Below are positions 18,279 to 27,441 of a DNA stretch of 64,000 bases, piece by piece; position 1 is the stretch's first letter, and every line of letters begins with the position of its first letter. The position numbers and the translations under genes are program-made. Below the pieces are notes generated by a model. The model was not told the DNA's origin and did not search any database. It saw nothing but the letters and a program-made list of their open reading frames with translations. Origin of the DNA: Enterovibrio calviensis DSM 14347 (GTDB lineage: Bacteria; Pseudomonadota; Gammaproteobacteria; Enterobacterales; Vibrionaceae); the NCBI RefSeq assembly GCF_000621165.1, contig NZ_JHZA01000016.1, positions 62,001 through 126,000 of the forward strand. The letters are read 5' to 3'.

Positions 18279-19550
18279 GTGCGAACTTTTGCAGAACTAG
18301 AACTGGATCCTCAACTGCTATTAGCGCTAGATGACATTGGCTTCGAGCGACCAACAGCAATCCAGGCTGACGTGATCCCTCATGGAATGGATGGCCGTGA
18401 TGTATTGGCTTCAGCGCCTACCGGGACAGGTAAAACAGCTGCATTCGTGCTGCCATTACTACAGCACCTGTTGGACTTCCCGCGCCAAGCTCCTGGTCCT
18501 GCTCGCGCATTGATCCTGACACCAACACGTGAGTTGGCGATTCAAGTTGCCGACCAAGCACGTGCATTGGCCAAACATACCGATTTGAAAATTATCACTA
18601 TCACCGGTGGTATTTCGTATCAAGAACACGCAGAAATTCTGGGTAAAACACAAGACATCGTGGTGGCAACACCAGGTCGCTTGATGGAATACGTGGAAGG
18701 CGAGCGCTTTGACTGTCGCGCCATCGAAAGCTTGGTGCTGGATGAAGCAGACCGCATGCTAGACATGGGCTTTGGTCCTGCCGTTGATCGTTTATCTAAT
18801 GAGTGTCGCTGGCGTAAGCAAAGTATGCTGTTCTCTGCCACGCTCGAAGGCAAAGGCATCACCGGCTTTAAAGAAACACTGCTGACTGACCCAGTCGAAG
18901 TGGAAGCTGAGCCACCTCGTCGTGAACGCAAGAAAATCACCCAGTGGTACTACCGCTGTGACGACATGAAGCACAAGTACACTTTGCTACGAGCCATTCT
19001 GGCGGACCAAGCAAACCGTGCCATCATCTTCGTCAAAACTCGTGATCGCCTTGCCGCGCTTCGTGAAGAGCTGACACGTCAAAAGATCAATTGTGCATGG
19101 ATCCAAGGTGAAATGGCGCAAGCCAAACGTACCAATGCCATTGAGCGCTTCTCAAAAGGTGAAGTGAACTTCTTGCTCGCCACTGACGTTGCGGCCCGTG
19201 GTATCGACGTGCCTAACATCAGCCACGTGATTAACTTTGATTTACCACGTAAAGCTGACGTGTATTTGCACCGCATTGGTCGTACGGCTCGTGCAGGTAA
19301 AAAAGGCAGCGCGATCTCTTTGGTTGAAGCACATGACCAACCAATGATGGACCGTATCTGTCGTTACATGAACGAAGACGTTAAAGAGCGCTATGTTGAG
19401 GGCATGAAGCCTTCACATAAGAAGCCTGCATTTAAGAAGAAAAAGGTCAAAGCACCTAAGAAGGTCTTGAAGGCAAAAGCGAAGAAAGTCGCCAAAAAAG
19501 CGGCGAAAAAAACCGAAAAGAAAGCCGAAAAGAAAACCACTGAATCTTAA
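18279..19550 (+). CDS. srmB: DEAD-box RNA helicase SrmB
   Basis: SrmB is an ATP-dependent RNA helicase that helps assemble the 50S subunit. All core motifs are visible: SAPTGTGKTAA, PTRELA, TPGR, DEAD (VLDEADRML), SAT, and HRIGRTARAG, followed by a Lys-rich tail from about residue 375. I prefer GTG at 18279 (423 residues) because TGGAG lies nine bases upstream and homologues begin near RTFAELELD; GTG at 18264 is also open. The end is marked by a strong terminator. Confidence 0.94.
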   Translation: MRTFAELELDPQLLLALDDIGFERPTAIQADVIPHGMDGRDVLASAPTGTGKTAAFVLPLLQHLLDFPRQAPGPARALILTPTRELAIQVADQARALAKHTDLKIITITGGISYQEHAEILGKTQDIVVATPGRLMEYVEGERFDCRAIESLVLDEADRMLDMGFGPAVDRLSNECRWRKQSMLFSATLEGKGITGFKETLLTDPVEVEAEPPRRERKKITQWYYRCDDMKHKYTLLRAILADQANRAIIFVKTRDRLAALREELTRQKINCAWIQGEMAQAKRTNAIERFSKGEVNFLLATDVAARGIDVPNISHVINFDLPRKADVYLHRIGRTARAGKKGSAISLVEAHDQPMMDRICRYMNEDVKERYVEGMKPSHKKPAFKKKKVKAPKKVLKAKAKKVAKKAAKKTEKKAEKKTTES

Positions 19551-19580
19551 ACGTCTGGATTTCATGTCCAAACTGCATAT

Positions 19581-19607
19581 AAAAAGGAGGCGAAAGCCTC
19601 CTTTTTT
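19581..19607 (+). terminator. Terminator of srmB
   Basis: GGAGGC and GCCTCC pair around a GAAA tetraloop, followed by T6, about 30 bases past the srmB stop. Confidence 0.88.
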
Positions 19608-19789
19608 GTATCTCCGCGTTAACTCACAGATAAATAAACCATTCTGCCAAGGAACCACAGGCTAAAGATCGGGCTCACAATCTGCAATATAAATAATACA
19701 AAATATTAACAACCAGTATCAGATTGAGATTATCCTGCCAGTTGGTGAGGAATAACCAATCCATTATATTTTTAAAGAGGGATCTTATA

Positions 19790-21328
19790 ATGCAATATGT
19801 TGTTGATTTTTTAAACAGCATTATCTGGAGTCCAGTCCTTATTTACCTATGTTTAGGTGCAGGGCTGTTTTACTCCGTCGCGACGCGCTTCGTGCAAGTA
19901 CGTCAGTTCAAAGAAATGACGCGCTTACTGTTTTCAGGAAAGAGCTCAGACAAAGGCATTTCATCATTTCAAGCGCTGGCCGTTTCTTTGTCCGGACGCG
20001 TTGGTACAGGTAACATTGCCGGTGTTGCCGCTGCCATTGGTTTTGGTGGTCCGGGTGCCGTATTCTGGATGTGGGTCGTCGCGTTCCTAGGTGCTGCAAC
20101 AGCGTACACAGAATCAACATTGGCTCAGATTTATAAAGAAGATGACAACGGCGAGTTCCGTGGTGGTCCCGCTTACTATATTGAAAAAGCCATGGGTCAG
20201 AAGTGGTATGCATGGATCTTTGCCATCGCCACCATCTTCGCATGTGGTGTGCTGCTACCAGGGGTTCAATCAAACAGTATCGGCAACGCCATGGAAGCAG
20301 CGTTCGGTTCGGGCGACATGATCGAAACGGCTCTTGGCACATTTAGTGTGACCAAAATCGTGACCGGTGCGCTGATCTCTATCTTGCTGGGCTTCATCAT
20401 TTTTGGCGGCGTAAAGCGCATCGCAAGCTTTACCCAAGTCGTAGTGCCTTTCATGGCGTTGGCTTACATCATCGTCGCGTTCGTTATCATCCTTCTGAAC
20501 ATCACTGAAATCCCAGGTATTATTGCTATGATCGTCGGTGATGCATTCACACCAATGGCAGGTTTCGGTGCCGCAATTGGTTGGGGTGTTAAGCGTGGCG
20601 TTTACTCCAATGAAGCCGGTCAAGGCACAGGCCCGCATGCTGCCGCAGCCGCAAACGTGCAGCACCCAGCGCAACAAGGCTTGGTTCAGTCGTTCTCGAT
20701 TTACATCGATACCCTACTGGTTTGTTCTGCCACCGCATTTATGATTTTAATCACGGGCGCTTACAACGTTCACGGTGCGGGTGAAGCCTTCATCATTCAG
20801 AACGTGGCCGCTGAGATCGCAGCCAATGGCCCGGTATTTACGCAAATGGCCATTGAAAGTACGATGCCAGGCTGGGGCAAGCCGTTCATTGCTATTGCCT
20901 TGTTCTTCTTCGCCTTCACGACCATTCTGGCGTATTACTACATTGCAGAAACCAACATTGCATATATCCGTCGAACCATGAGCGTACCGGGTATGATGTT
21001 TGTGTTGAAACTGGTCCTGATGTCGGCAGTTTTCTATGGCACAGTGAAAACCGCCAACCTTGCGTGGGCAATGGGTGATGTGGGTGTGGGTTTGATGGCT
21101 TGGCTCAACATTGTTGGCCTTCTCATCATCTTCTTCCTTGGCAGGCCTGCGCTCAAAGCATTGAAAGACTACGAGCGTCAACAGAAAGAAGGCGTGGAAG
21201 AATACACCTTCGATCCCGTGAAGCTCGGTATCAAAAATGCGGACTACTGGGAGCAGCGCTTGGCTCGCAAAATACAAGAAGACAGCGCTAAAGACGTGTC
21301 AGGTAAACCTGTATCACCATCCGCTTAG
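19790..21328 (+). CDS. AGCS-family Na+:alanine/glycine symporter
   Basis: This inner-membrane carrier of 512 residues has about eleven hydrophobic segments. The family signatures ALAVSLSGRVGTGNIAGVA, GGPAYYIEKAMG and GVKRGVYSNEAGQGTGPHAAA are all present. It imports alanine or glycine with sodium. The start is ATG 19790, with AAAGAGG ten bases upstream; a longer frame from 19724 has no support. A second AGCS gene lies 1 kb away in the other direction and the two are not close copies. No glycine riboswitch is seen upstream. Confidence 0.93.
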   Translation: MQYVVDFLNSIIWSPVLIYLCLGAGLFYSVATRFVQVRQFKEMTRLLFSGKSSDKGISSFQALAVSLSGRVGTGNIAGVAAAIGFGGPGAVFWMWVVAFLGAATAYTESTLAQIYKEDDNGEFRGGPAYYIEKAMGQKWYAWIFAIATIFACGVLLPGVQSNSIGNAMEAAFGSGDMIETALGTFSVTKIVTGALISILLGFIIFGGVKRIASFTQVVVPFMALAYIIVAFVIILLNITEIPGIIAMIVGDAFTPMAGFGAAIGWGVKRGVYSNEAGQGTGPHAAAAANVQHPAQQGLVQSFSIYIDTLLVCSATAFMILITGAYNVHGAGEAFIIQNVAAEIAANGPVFTQMAIESTMPGWGKPFIAIALFFFAFTTILAYYYIAETNIAYIRRTMSVPGMMFVLKLVLMSAVFYGTVKTANLAWAMGDVGVGLMAWLNIVGLLIIFFLGRPALKALKDYERQQKEGVEEYTFDPVKLGIKNADYWEQRLARKIQEDSAKDVSGKPVSPSA

Positions 21329-21344
21329 CCCTAAAAATTGACAT

Positions 21345-21374
21345 AAAAAAAGGTTAGCCTTGGCTAACCTTTTT
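21345..21374. terminator. Terminator, AGCS symporter/yaaA
   Basis: AGGTTAGCC and GGCTAACCT pair around a TT loop, with A7 before and T5 after; it can act for both convergent genes. Confidence 0.85.
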
Positions 21375-21403
21375 CGTATCTGTTCACACGCAATGGTTAC
21401 GCA

Positions 21404-22177
21404 TTACTGCTCTTCGCGTTTGAACACCAATTCTTTGTCATTAGATTCTTCAGCACTGAACCAGTAACCCGCCGTATCAAAAGCCTTTAAGGCGTCGATG
21501 GAATCAATGCGGTTGTCGATGATATAGCGCGCCATCATGCCTCGCGCTTTTTTGGCAAAGAAACTAATCACTTTGTACTGACCGTTTTTACAGTCTTTAA
21601 ATACTGGCGTGATGATCTGCCCATCTAGCGTCTTCGGCTTCACCGATTTGAAGTATTCATTGGAGGCGAGGTTCACCAACACCTTATCACCTTGAGCCTG
21701 AAGCGCTTGGTTCAGTGTATCGGTGATAATGTCTCCCCAGAACTGGTACAAGTTCGTACCACGCGGGTTCGCAAGGCGTGTACCCATTTCCAAACGATAC
21801 GGCTGCATCAGATCCAAAGGACGCAGCAAACCATAAAGACCTGACAGCATACGCAAGTGATCTTGCGCCCAGCTAAAGTCGTCATCACTCAAGGTGTCTG
21901 CATCTAAGCCCGTGTACACATCGCCTTTAAACGCCAGGACTGCAGGGCGTGCATTGTCTTGGGTGAAGGTTGGCGACCACTCAGAGAAGCGCGCAGCGTT
22001 CAGGCCAGCAATTTTATCGCTCACCTTCATTAGGCTGGAGATATCTGCTGGCGTCAGCTTACGACATACCTCAATCAATTGTTGCGAGTGCTCGGTCAAC
22101 GTCGGCTGGGTAAAGCGTTCCGTCGCCAGCGGAGATTGGTAGTCCAGTGTTTTGGCTGGAGAAACCACAATCAGCAT
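21404..22177 (-). CDS. yaaA: Peroxide stress protein YaaA
   Basis: YaaA limits intracellular iron and so protects DNA during hydrogen peroxide stress in E. coli; its fold binds DNA. The 257-residue length fits. Conserved stretches are the N-terminal [28 protein letters not shown] and [18 protein letters not shown]. It stands between two AGCS genes with terminators on both sides, so it is probably monocistronic. In E. coli it is part of the OxyR regulon; no OxyR site was identified here. Confidence 0.93.
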   Translation of the reverse strand: MLIVVSPAKTLDYQSPLATERFTQPTLTEHSQQLIEVCRKLTPADISSLMKVSDKIAGLNAARFSEWSPTFTQDNARPAVLAFKGDVYTGLDADTLSDDDFSWAQDHLRMLSGLYGLLRPLDLMQPYRLEMGTRLANPRGTNLYQFWGDIITDTLNQALQAQGDKVLVNLASNEYFKSVKPKTLDGQIITPVFKDCKNGQYKVISFFAKKARGMMARYIIDNRIDSIDALKAFDTAGYWFSAEESNDKELVFKREEQ

Positions 22178-22228
22178 AATGTTTTTCCCTTCAATCTTTT
22201 ATTAGGGAAAGAGTACCATCCGATAAGC

Positions 22229-22258
22229 AAAAAGCCACGCTGTACAGCGTGGCTTTTT
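22229..22258 (-). terminator. Terminator of the second AGCS gene
   Basis: AGCCACGCTG and CAGCGTGGCT form a perfect ten-base stem; on the minus strand it is followed by T5. It lies between the symporter stop and the yaaA start. Confidence 0.85.
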
Positions 22259-22315
22259 CCGATATCAGCGATAGATGAAACCGAAGAGATCACATCCTTT
22301 CACATCACTTATCTA

Positions 22316-23764
22316 TTAACGGCTCTCTTCCTTCACTGTCGCAGAAGGTTTTCCCCAAATACCAGGTTCAATCTGAGTCAACATATCAGGGTGATGACGG
22401 CTATCAAACGCAGGCACTTTGCCGCGAGCGAGTTGTTGATTGTAGTCCTTGGCCAACTTCACCACGGTGCCTGAGAGCAGCAAGATGGCAATCATGTTGA
22501 CGATGGCCATCAATCCCATCGACGTATCAGCCATGATCCACACCACAGGCAACTCTGCCATCGCACCAAACATCACCATGCCCAGCACGATGCAGCGGAA
22601 AATATTCAGACCCGCTTTATGGTTATGTTCCAAGAAGATCAGGTTGGTTTCAGCGTACGAGTAATTGGCAATAATCGAGGTAAATGCAAAGAAGAAAATA
22701 GCAACGGCAACAAAGGAACTGCCCCAACTGCCCACTTCGCTCGCTAACGCACGCTGCGTCAATTCAATGCCAGTGATTTCACTGCCCGGCATGTATTCGC
22801 CCGACATCAAGATAATCGCCACCGTTGCGGTACAGATGACAATGGTATCGACAAACACACCAAGCATCTGAACATAACCTTGTGATGCTGGATGAGGAGG
22901 ATATGGCGTCGCACTGGCAGCCGCATTCGGCGCAGAACCCATACCGGCTTCATTAGAGAACAAGCCTCGTTTGATGCCCTGCACCATGCCTTGAGCAATC
23001 GTGTAACCCAATGCGCCCGAAGCGGCTTCTTCTAGGCCAAACGCACTGCGGAAAATCAATGCGAACACTTCAGGCACTTTTTCTAGATTGGTGAGCATGA
23101 TGTAGAACGCCAACACCAGATAAAGCAACGCCATAATCGGCACAATCAATTCAGCAGTGCGCGCTATCTTGCGGATCCCACCGAAGATGACGAACGCAGA
23201 CATCAACACCAAAGCAAAACCAACGTAAAGGGGGTCGAAACCAAAGGCAACGTATGCAGCTTGTGTAATGGAATTTGCTTGAACTGAGTTAAACACCAGA
23301 CCAAACGCAATAATGAGCAAGATGGAAAAAACGATACCCATCCATCTCATGTCTAGCCCTTTCTCCATGTAGTAGGCTGGGCCACCACGGAAGTTCCCAT
23401 CTTCATCACGGGTCTTGTAAAGCTGTGCCAATGTACTTTCAGCAAATGCAGTGGCCATACCCAAAATGGCAATCAACCACATCCAGAAAATCGCGCCAGG
23501 GCCACCCAGTGTCAGCGCGACCGCAATGCCCGCCATATTCCCCGTACCGACGCGAGCCGCTAGGCTAGTACACAATGCTTGAAAAGAAGATATCCCTTCG
23601 CTATCGGACTTTCGGCTGTTCTTCATTACTTTGAACATATGACCAAAATGACGGATCTGAATGAACCCCAAACGCAAAGTAAAAAAGATCCCACCACCGA
23701 TCAGAAGATAGATCAGTACCGATCCCCAAATCAGATCGTTCAAAAAGTTAACCAGACCTACCAC
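22316..23764 (-). CDS. AGCS-family Na+:alanine/glycine symporter, second copy
   Basis: This 482-residue membrane carrier has the same fold as the symporter at 19790 but differs widely in sequence. Signatures are ALCTSLAARVGTGNMAGIA, GGPAYYMEKGLD and GIKRGLFSNEAGMGSAPNAAA. The substrate is probably alanine or glycine. It is divergent from a DUF3545 gene across a 627-base gap. The presence of two AGCS paralogues beside yaaA may reflect different affinity or regulation. Confidence 0.92.
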   Translation of the reverse strand: MVGLVNFLNDLIWGSVLIYLLIGGGIFFTLRLGFIQIRHFGHMFKVMKNSRKSDSEGISSFQALCTSLAARVGTGNMAGIAVALTLGGPGAIFWMWLIAILGMATAFAESTLAQLYKTRDEDGNFRGGPAYYMEKGLDMRWMGIVFSILLIIAFGLVFNSVQANSITQAAYVAFGFDPLYVGFALVLMSAFVIFGGIRKIARTAELIVPIMALLYLVLAFYIMLTNLEKVPEVFALIFRSAFGLEEAASGALGYTIAQGMVQGIKRGLFSNEAGMGSAPNAAASATPYPPHPASQGYVQMLGVFVDTIVICTATVAIILMSGEYMPGSEITGIELTQRALASEVGSWGSSFVAVAIFFFAFTSIIANYSYAETNLIFLEHNHKAGLNIFRCIVLGMVMFGAMAELPVVWIMADTSMGLMAIVNMIAILLLSGTVVKLAKDYNQQLARGKVPAFDSRHHPDMLTQIEPGIWGKPSATVKEESR

Positions 23765-24391
23765 GCAGACCTCTCTTTACGCATAAACATTCTCGCAGTG
23801 ATTAAATCTCCGTTTCGGAGCGTGCGATTTGAAACGACCAACTCACTAGAACGTGCTTGCATTGGTCTAAATTGATGAGGAGATCTTGAGTGAGAAAATC
23901 ACACAAAACTCCAAGAAACGTGTCGTTTTTGTATTGATGTTGCGGATTACAATCGCAAATTGAGGCGAGATGATGAGGGTTGCCTTAACAAAAATCAATA
24001 TGCATAAAGTTTTATATTCATCAGTTATCCATGATTTCACAAGCCATTGAGCAGCAAATAAATATGCATTCTATCAACATGAGCGAAACATCTGCACACC
24101 GCTGTCATCTCGGATTTTCCACTTCGCGCTCCACTGTGACTATTTTATGCGCAGTGCAAGTATATTGCTGTAATTGGGCTTTTCCTATCATCCGACTCGA
24201 CGCGCACATCATGCTTTACAAGGTTTCCTGATTGTTCAACGAGGGTACGTTTTTCGACCATTACACAGCTAATAGTGATGACCATCTCATAAAAAATTCA
24301 CTCATGTGTAACAAATGAGAAACACTTCAATTTTATTTTATTGAAGGTTTGATACTTAATTAGCAACCGCTAGGTAAAACGAGGTGAATTT
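23765..24391. promoter_or_regulatory. Long divergent intergenic region, AGCS/DUF3545
   Basis: The 627-base gap contains a small hairpin (CTCCG-TTT-CGGAG, 23808-23820) that would lie in the symporter leader and an inverted repeat TTGCG-N9-CGCAA at 23941-23959 that could be an operator. Around 23995-24020 the sequence is AT-rich with short palindromes. The ORF across 24031-24231 has no ribosome site or coding look. I see no riboswitch. Confidence 0.35.
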
Positions 24392-24574
24392 ATGGATAGC
24401 TTTGCCTTTGACAACATCTTTGAACAAGAGCGCCCACAACGCGGTGGACGAACCAAACAAGCAAAACGTAAATGGAGAGAGATTGAAGCGCTGAAAGATC
24501 GTCAGCGTCTGCGTAAAGAGCTTCAAGATATCGATATGCTAAGCGACTTTAACAGCAGTGAGTTTGAACTGTAA
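24392..24574 (+). CDS. DUF3545 small protein
   Basis: This is a 60-residue, highly charged cytoplasmic protein with a basic helix (RTKQAKRKWREIEALKDRQRLRKELQDID) that could be a coiled coil or nucleic-acid-binding helix, and an acidic tail (MLSDFNSSEFEL). It fits the DUF3545 family of small proteins found in Vibrio and relatives, whose function is unknown. GAGGTG lies eight bases before the ATG. A strong terminator follows, so it is expressed as its own unit. Confidence 0.78.
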   Translation: MDSFAFDNIFEQERPQRGGRTKQAKRKWREIEALKDRQRLRKELQDIDMLSDFNSSEFEL

Positions 24575-24636
24575 TTGAAGATCGCCCATTTGGTTTAACC
24601 CTCCCACGCACTAAATTGTGCGCTAGACGGATGATT

Positions 24637-24665
24637 AAAAGGCACCCCACACGGTGCCTTTTTTG
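24637..24665. terminator. Terminator, DUF3545/hemerythrin
   Basis: GGCACC and GGTGCC pair around a six-base loop, with A4 before and T6 after, between two convergent genes. Confidence 0.85.
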
Positions 24666-24708
24666 TTTTCTCACCACAGTCCAAATAACGTGCATCTAGC
24701 GATCTTAC

Positions 24709-25233
24709 TTACATCGCCGATGCTAACGCTTTAAAGCGCACAGCAACCTGTTCACCAAACAAGGGGTCTTCCTCTTCTTCCCATTGCGATTGCAGGTAAC
24801 GCCAATCCTCAGCGGTCAGCGTTTTCTCAATCGCGGGTAATACTGACCTTTCTTCTAGTTCGAGGTGGCGTCTCTGCTGTTCAACAAATTCGGTCAGTTT
24901 GTCCGCAAAGACATCTAGCGGGATAACGGCATCCATGAGGATCATCTCAACCGAGGCCGAAAATTCGGCGGTCAGAGCGGCTAAGGCTTCATGCTCTGCA
25001 TCTAACTTAGCCACGCCTTCTGTATCTGCGTAGTTGGCGAGGTAATAGTGATAAATGAGGTCTTCTTTGGGGTGGTGGCATCGTTCCGCATGATCTTGTA
25101 GATACAACAAGGTATCTCGGATAAGGCCATAGTTGACGGTCTGCTCGTCCCTAATGGCTGCCAACTTGTCGGTCAGCAACCTTAACAGGCGGGTGATGTT
25201 ACGGTGATCTCTATGAATGCTGGCAACTAACAC
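24709..25233 (-). CDS. Hemerythrin-domain (HHE) protein
   Basis: This 174-residue four-helix protein carries the di-iron ligands of the hemerythrin HHE family: SIHRDHRN near residue 5, HAERCHHPKEDL near 50-62, LDAEHEAL near 78-85 and HLELEERSVLP near 140-150. Such proteins bind oxygen, nitric oxide or iron, or repair iron-sulfur clusters; which applies here cannot be told. It stands alone between a terminator and an intergenic inverted repeat. Confidence 0.88.
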   Translation of the reverse strand: MLVASIHRDHRNITRLLRLLTDKLAAIRDEQTVNYGLIRDTLLYLQDHAERCHHPKEDLIYHYYLANYADTEGVAKLDAEHEALAALTAEFSASVEMILMDAVIPLDVFADKLTEFVEQQRRHLELEERSVLPAIEKTLTAEDWRYLQSQWEEEEDPLFGEQVAVRFKALASAM

Positions 25234-25327
25234 AGTGACTCCCTTCTTTCATTCACGGTTGAAATTCAGTCTAACCAACCCTCGCGAACAAAAATTGAGC
25301 ACAATCATGATTTGTTTGAATAATACG

Positions 25328-25374
25328 TATACCCAAGCAACATGAAGATGCAGGATTCAGGTTACTTGGGTATA
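25328..25374. repeat. Intergenic imperfect inverted repeat
   Basis: Arms of 19 bases (25328-25346 and 25356-25374) match at 17 positions; the outer ten, TATACCCAAG and CTTGGGTATA, are perfect. The loop is GATGCAGGA. It has the look of a dispersed Vibrio intergenic palindrome, but no second copy is in this window. Confidence 0.55.
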
Positions 25375-25387
25375 AGCAAAGCACGAT

Positions 25388-25423
25388 GAAAAAAGCCCGC
25401 GATCCGGTTCACGAATGCGGGCT
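25388..25423 (-). terminator. Terminator of ung
   Basis: On the minus strand AGCCCGC pairs with GCGGGCT around a long loop and is followed by T6. It lies directly after the heptamer repeat that contains the ung stop codon. Confidence 0.75.
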
Positions 25424-25429
25424 CTTTTG

Positions 25430-25466
25430 CAGCTATCAGCTATCAGCTATCAGCTATCAGCTATCA
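25430..25466. repeat. Heptamer tandem repeat CAGCTAT x5 at the ung 3' end
   Basis: Five perfect copies of CAGCTAT (25430-25464) plus CA. The stop codon of ung (25457-25459, minus strand) is made by this array, so the last residues of Ung are encoded by repeat sequence. A candidate variable-number locus. Confidence 0.9.
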
Positions 25467-26137
25467 AGAGAAGGTTGCCAATCAATCGGCGGTTGTCCCA
25501 TCTCTTGTAGCAAGATATTGGTGGTCGAGAAGTGCTTACAGCCTAAAAACCCGCGATGCGCAGACAGCGGAGAAGGATGCGGAGCTTCAAGTACATGATG
25601 ACGAGAACGATCTATGGCTCGGCCTTTCTTGCGCGCATGTGCTCCCCACAAAAGAAACACAACCCCCTCACCGTGTTGGTTAACAGCACTAATAATGCGA
25701 TCAGTAAACGTTTCCCAGCCCAAATGTGAATGAGAGTGTGCATTGCCCTGCTCAACCGTCAGCACAGTATTCAGAAGCAGCACGCCTTGATCCGCCCAGC
25801 TTTTCAAATAGCCGTGATCTGGCACGCTGAAGCCTTCAATATCTTGAGCCAGCTCTTTATACATATTCACTAACGATGGCGGCGTCTTGATGCCCGGCAG
25901 CACCGAAAAACACAAGCCATGAGCTTGATTAGGACCGTGGTAGGGGTCTTGCCCTAAAATTACCACACGGACATCAGACAGCTCAGTAAACGTAAAGGCA
26001 TTGAACACGTCTTCTTCGGGAGGGTAAACCACCTTTCCCAGCGCACGCGCTTCTGCCACGGCCTGCAATGTTTGTTTAAGGTAATCTTGTTCTTGTTCCT
26101 GACCGATCACGTCATCCCAAGTTACTGGCTGTGTCAT
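25457..26137 (-). CDS. ung: Uracil-DNA glycosylase
   Basis: Ung removes uracil from DNA and starts base excision repair. The 226-residue protein has the water-activating loop [14 protein letters not shown] with the catalytic Asp near residue 62, and the Leu-intercalation loop with catalytic His in [11 protein letters not shown]. The family length is about 225-230. The C-terminus DWQPSLDS ends inside the CAGCTAT heptamer array. It follows nfo by 26 bases, so two base-excision-repair genes probably share a transcript. Confidence 0.97.
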   Translation of the reverse strand: MTQPVTWDDVIGQEQEQDYLKQTLQAVAEARALGKVVYPPEEDVFNAFTFTELSDVRVVILGQDPYHGPNQAHGLCFSVLPGIKTPPSLVNMYKELAQDIEGFSVPDHGYLKSWADQGVLLLNTVLTVEQGNAHSHSHLGWETFTDRIISAVNQHGEGVVFLLWGAHARKKGRAIDRSRHHVLEAPHPSPLSAHRGFLGCKHFSTTNILLQEMGQPPIDWQPSLDS

Positions 26138-26163
26138 GGTGTCCTCGCTATTTGTAAATGAAC

Positions 26164-27039
26164 CTAGGCTAACTTCGCGCTGATAGGCGCGCTGGCAGCA
26201 GCCTCAAACTGGCGCAGAAGACGGATCTCATCAGCCCATCGTTCAGGTTTGATGGTTTCTAATATAAGGGGAATACCATCGAATCGAGCGTCTTGCATGA
26301 TAACTTCAAAGCAAGGTAGACCAATTTCGCCCTCACCCAGCGCCTGATGACGATCCACGCGTCCACCAAGCGGCGTTTTTGAGTCATTTAAGTGCATCGC
26401 CCGTAAATAGTTAAAACCGACAATGCGCTCAAACTCTGCGAATGATTGTTCTGCTGCCGTGTGAGTACGTAAATCGTAGCCCGCAGCAAAGGCATGGCAG
26501 GTATCAATACAGACACCCACACGCGCTTTATCTTCAACCTGTTCGATAATTGACGCTAACTGCTCAAACGACCAACCCATGTTCGTTCCCTGCCCTGCGG
26601 TGTTCTCTATGACAGCAACCACGTTAGGCACGGCTTGGTGAGCTAGGTTAATCGACTCCGCAATCAACGACAAACATGCAGCTTCACTGATCTTTTTCAG
26701 ATGGCTGCCAGGGTGGAAGTTAAGCAATGGTAAGCCCAACGTCTGACAACGTTCCATTTCGTCGATGAAAGCCGCTCTGGACTTCTCCAACTTATCTGCT
26801 TCTGGTGCACCTAAATTGATCAAGTAAGAGTCGTGCGGCAATACGGATTCGGGTAAGAAACCATGTTTTTGGCAATTGACTTTAAATGCCGTAACGTTTT
26901 TTGCTTCTAGCGGTTTCGCCTGCCACTGTCGTTGATTCTTAGTAAAGAGCGCAAACGCATTGGCACCGATCGCTGCTGCGTTAACAGGCGCGTTTTCAAC
27001 ACCGCCAGACGCAGAAACATGTGCTCCGATGTACTTCAT
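26164..27039 (-). CDS. nfo: Endonuclease IV (Nfo)
   Basis: Nfo cuts DNA 5' to abasic sites. The 291-residue TIM-barrel protein has the family motifs [38 protein letters not shown] and [16 protein letters not shown], which supply the three zinc ligands sets. I chose the ATG at 27039 ([14 protein letters not shown]) because GGAG lies seven bases upstream and homologues start there; the frame to 27075 is longer but unsupported. It is divergent from grcA and 26 bases upstream of ung. Confidence 0.96.
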   Translation of the reverse strand: MKYIGAHVSASGGVENAPVNAAAIGANAFALFTKNQRQWQAKPLEAKNVTAFKVNCQKHGFLPESVLPHDSYLINLGAPEADKLEKSRAAFIDEMERCQTLGLPLLNFHPGSHLKKISEAACLSLIAESINLAHQAVPNVVAVIENTAGQGTNMGWSFEQLASIIEQVEDKARVGVCIDTCHAFAAGYDLRTHTAAEQSFAEFERIVGFNYLRAMHLNDSKTPLGGRVDRHQALGEGEIGLPCFEVIMQDARFDGIPLILETIKPERWADEIRLLRQFEAAASAPISAKLA

Positions 27040-27246
27040 ATTTTCTCCATTCGCGAAAACCGTAACCGACAACATTTTAAGTTACTTCGAACAAGAATGT
27101 CCTCGACTGTTTTTCATGCCTGAAACGTCAACTATGTCGGTCATGGCAGTGCTTTAGACTTTATTCAGTCTTTATGTACTGCATAGCAAGCCGTGAAAAG
27201 TGTAGTAATTAAATTACAAATGTAATTTTGTGATAAATTGCCACAT

Positions 27247-27262
27247 GTTAATTAAATGTTTA
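27247..27262. promoter_or_regulatory. ArcA-box candidate upstream of grcA
   Basis: GTTAATTAAATGTTTA matches the published ArcA consensus GTTAATTAAATGTTA almost exactly, with one extra T near the end. It lies about 125 bases upstream of the predicted grcA start of transcription. Confidence 0.65.
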
Positions 27263-27337
27263 AATACATATAGTTGAGATTTTATTGATTCAGGACAAGA
27301 AATCAAAGTGTCTATTTGTGCATATTTTGATTGTATT

Positions 27338-27351
27338 TTGACTAAAATCAA
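27338..27351. promoter_or_regulatory. FNR-box candidate in the grcA promoter
   Basis: TTGAC-TAAA-ATCAA differs from TTGAT-N4-ATCAA at one base. If it acts as a class II site at -41.5, transcription would start near 27386, and the -10 hexamer would fall on TATACA at 27374-27379, exactly as seen. Confidence 0.7.
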
Positions 27352-27441
27352 AATAACCTTACAGATAGTAAGGTATACAAGTACCCAGCTCATCAAATGA
27401 TGGAATATTAAAACCACCAAAGCCTATCAAGGGGAAAGAAT

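Larger units (their letters stand above)
27040..27441. promoter_or_regulatory. nfo/grcA intergenic region with anaerobic control sites
   Basis: The 402-base gap is AT-rich and holds an ArcA-box match (27247-27262), an FNR-like box (27338-27351), a -10-like TATACA at 27374 and the grcA ribosome site AAGGGGAAAG. The nfo promoter must lie near 27050-27150; I cannot place it. Confidence 0.6.

Noticed and set aside
20747-21277. 176-codon frame antisense to the AGCS symporter
   Set aside because: Antisense shadow with no ribosome site; the sense frame has all family motifs.
23765-24000. Glycine riboswitch before the second AGCS gene
   Set aside because: Some Vibrio AGCS genes have one, but the conserved core and tandem aptamer pattern are not present here or upstream of 19790.
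24031-24231. 66-codon frame in the AGCS/DUF3545 gap
   Set aside because: No ribosome site, Cys/His-rich random composition, and no similarity I recognise.
25430-25466. Short regular repeats as a CRISPR array
   Set aside because: Units are seven bases with no spacers; there are no cas genes. The same holds for the octamer array at 37561-37664.
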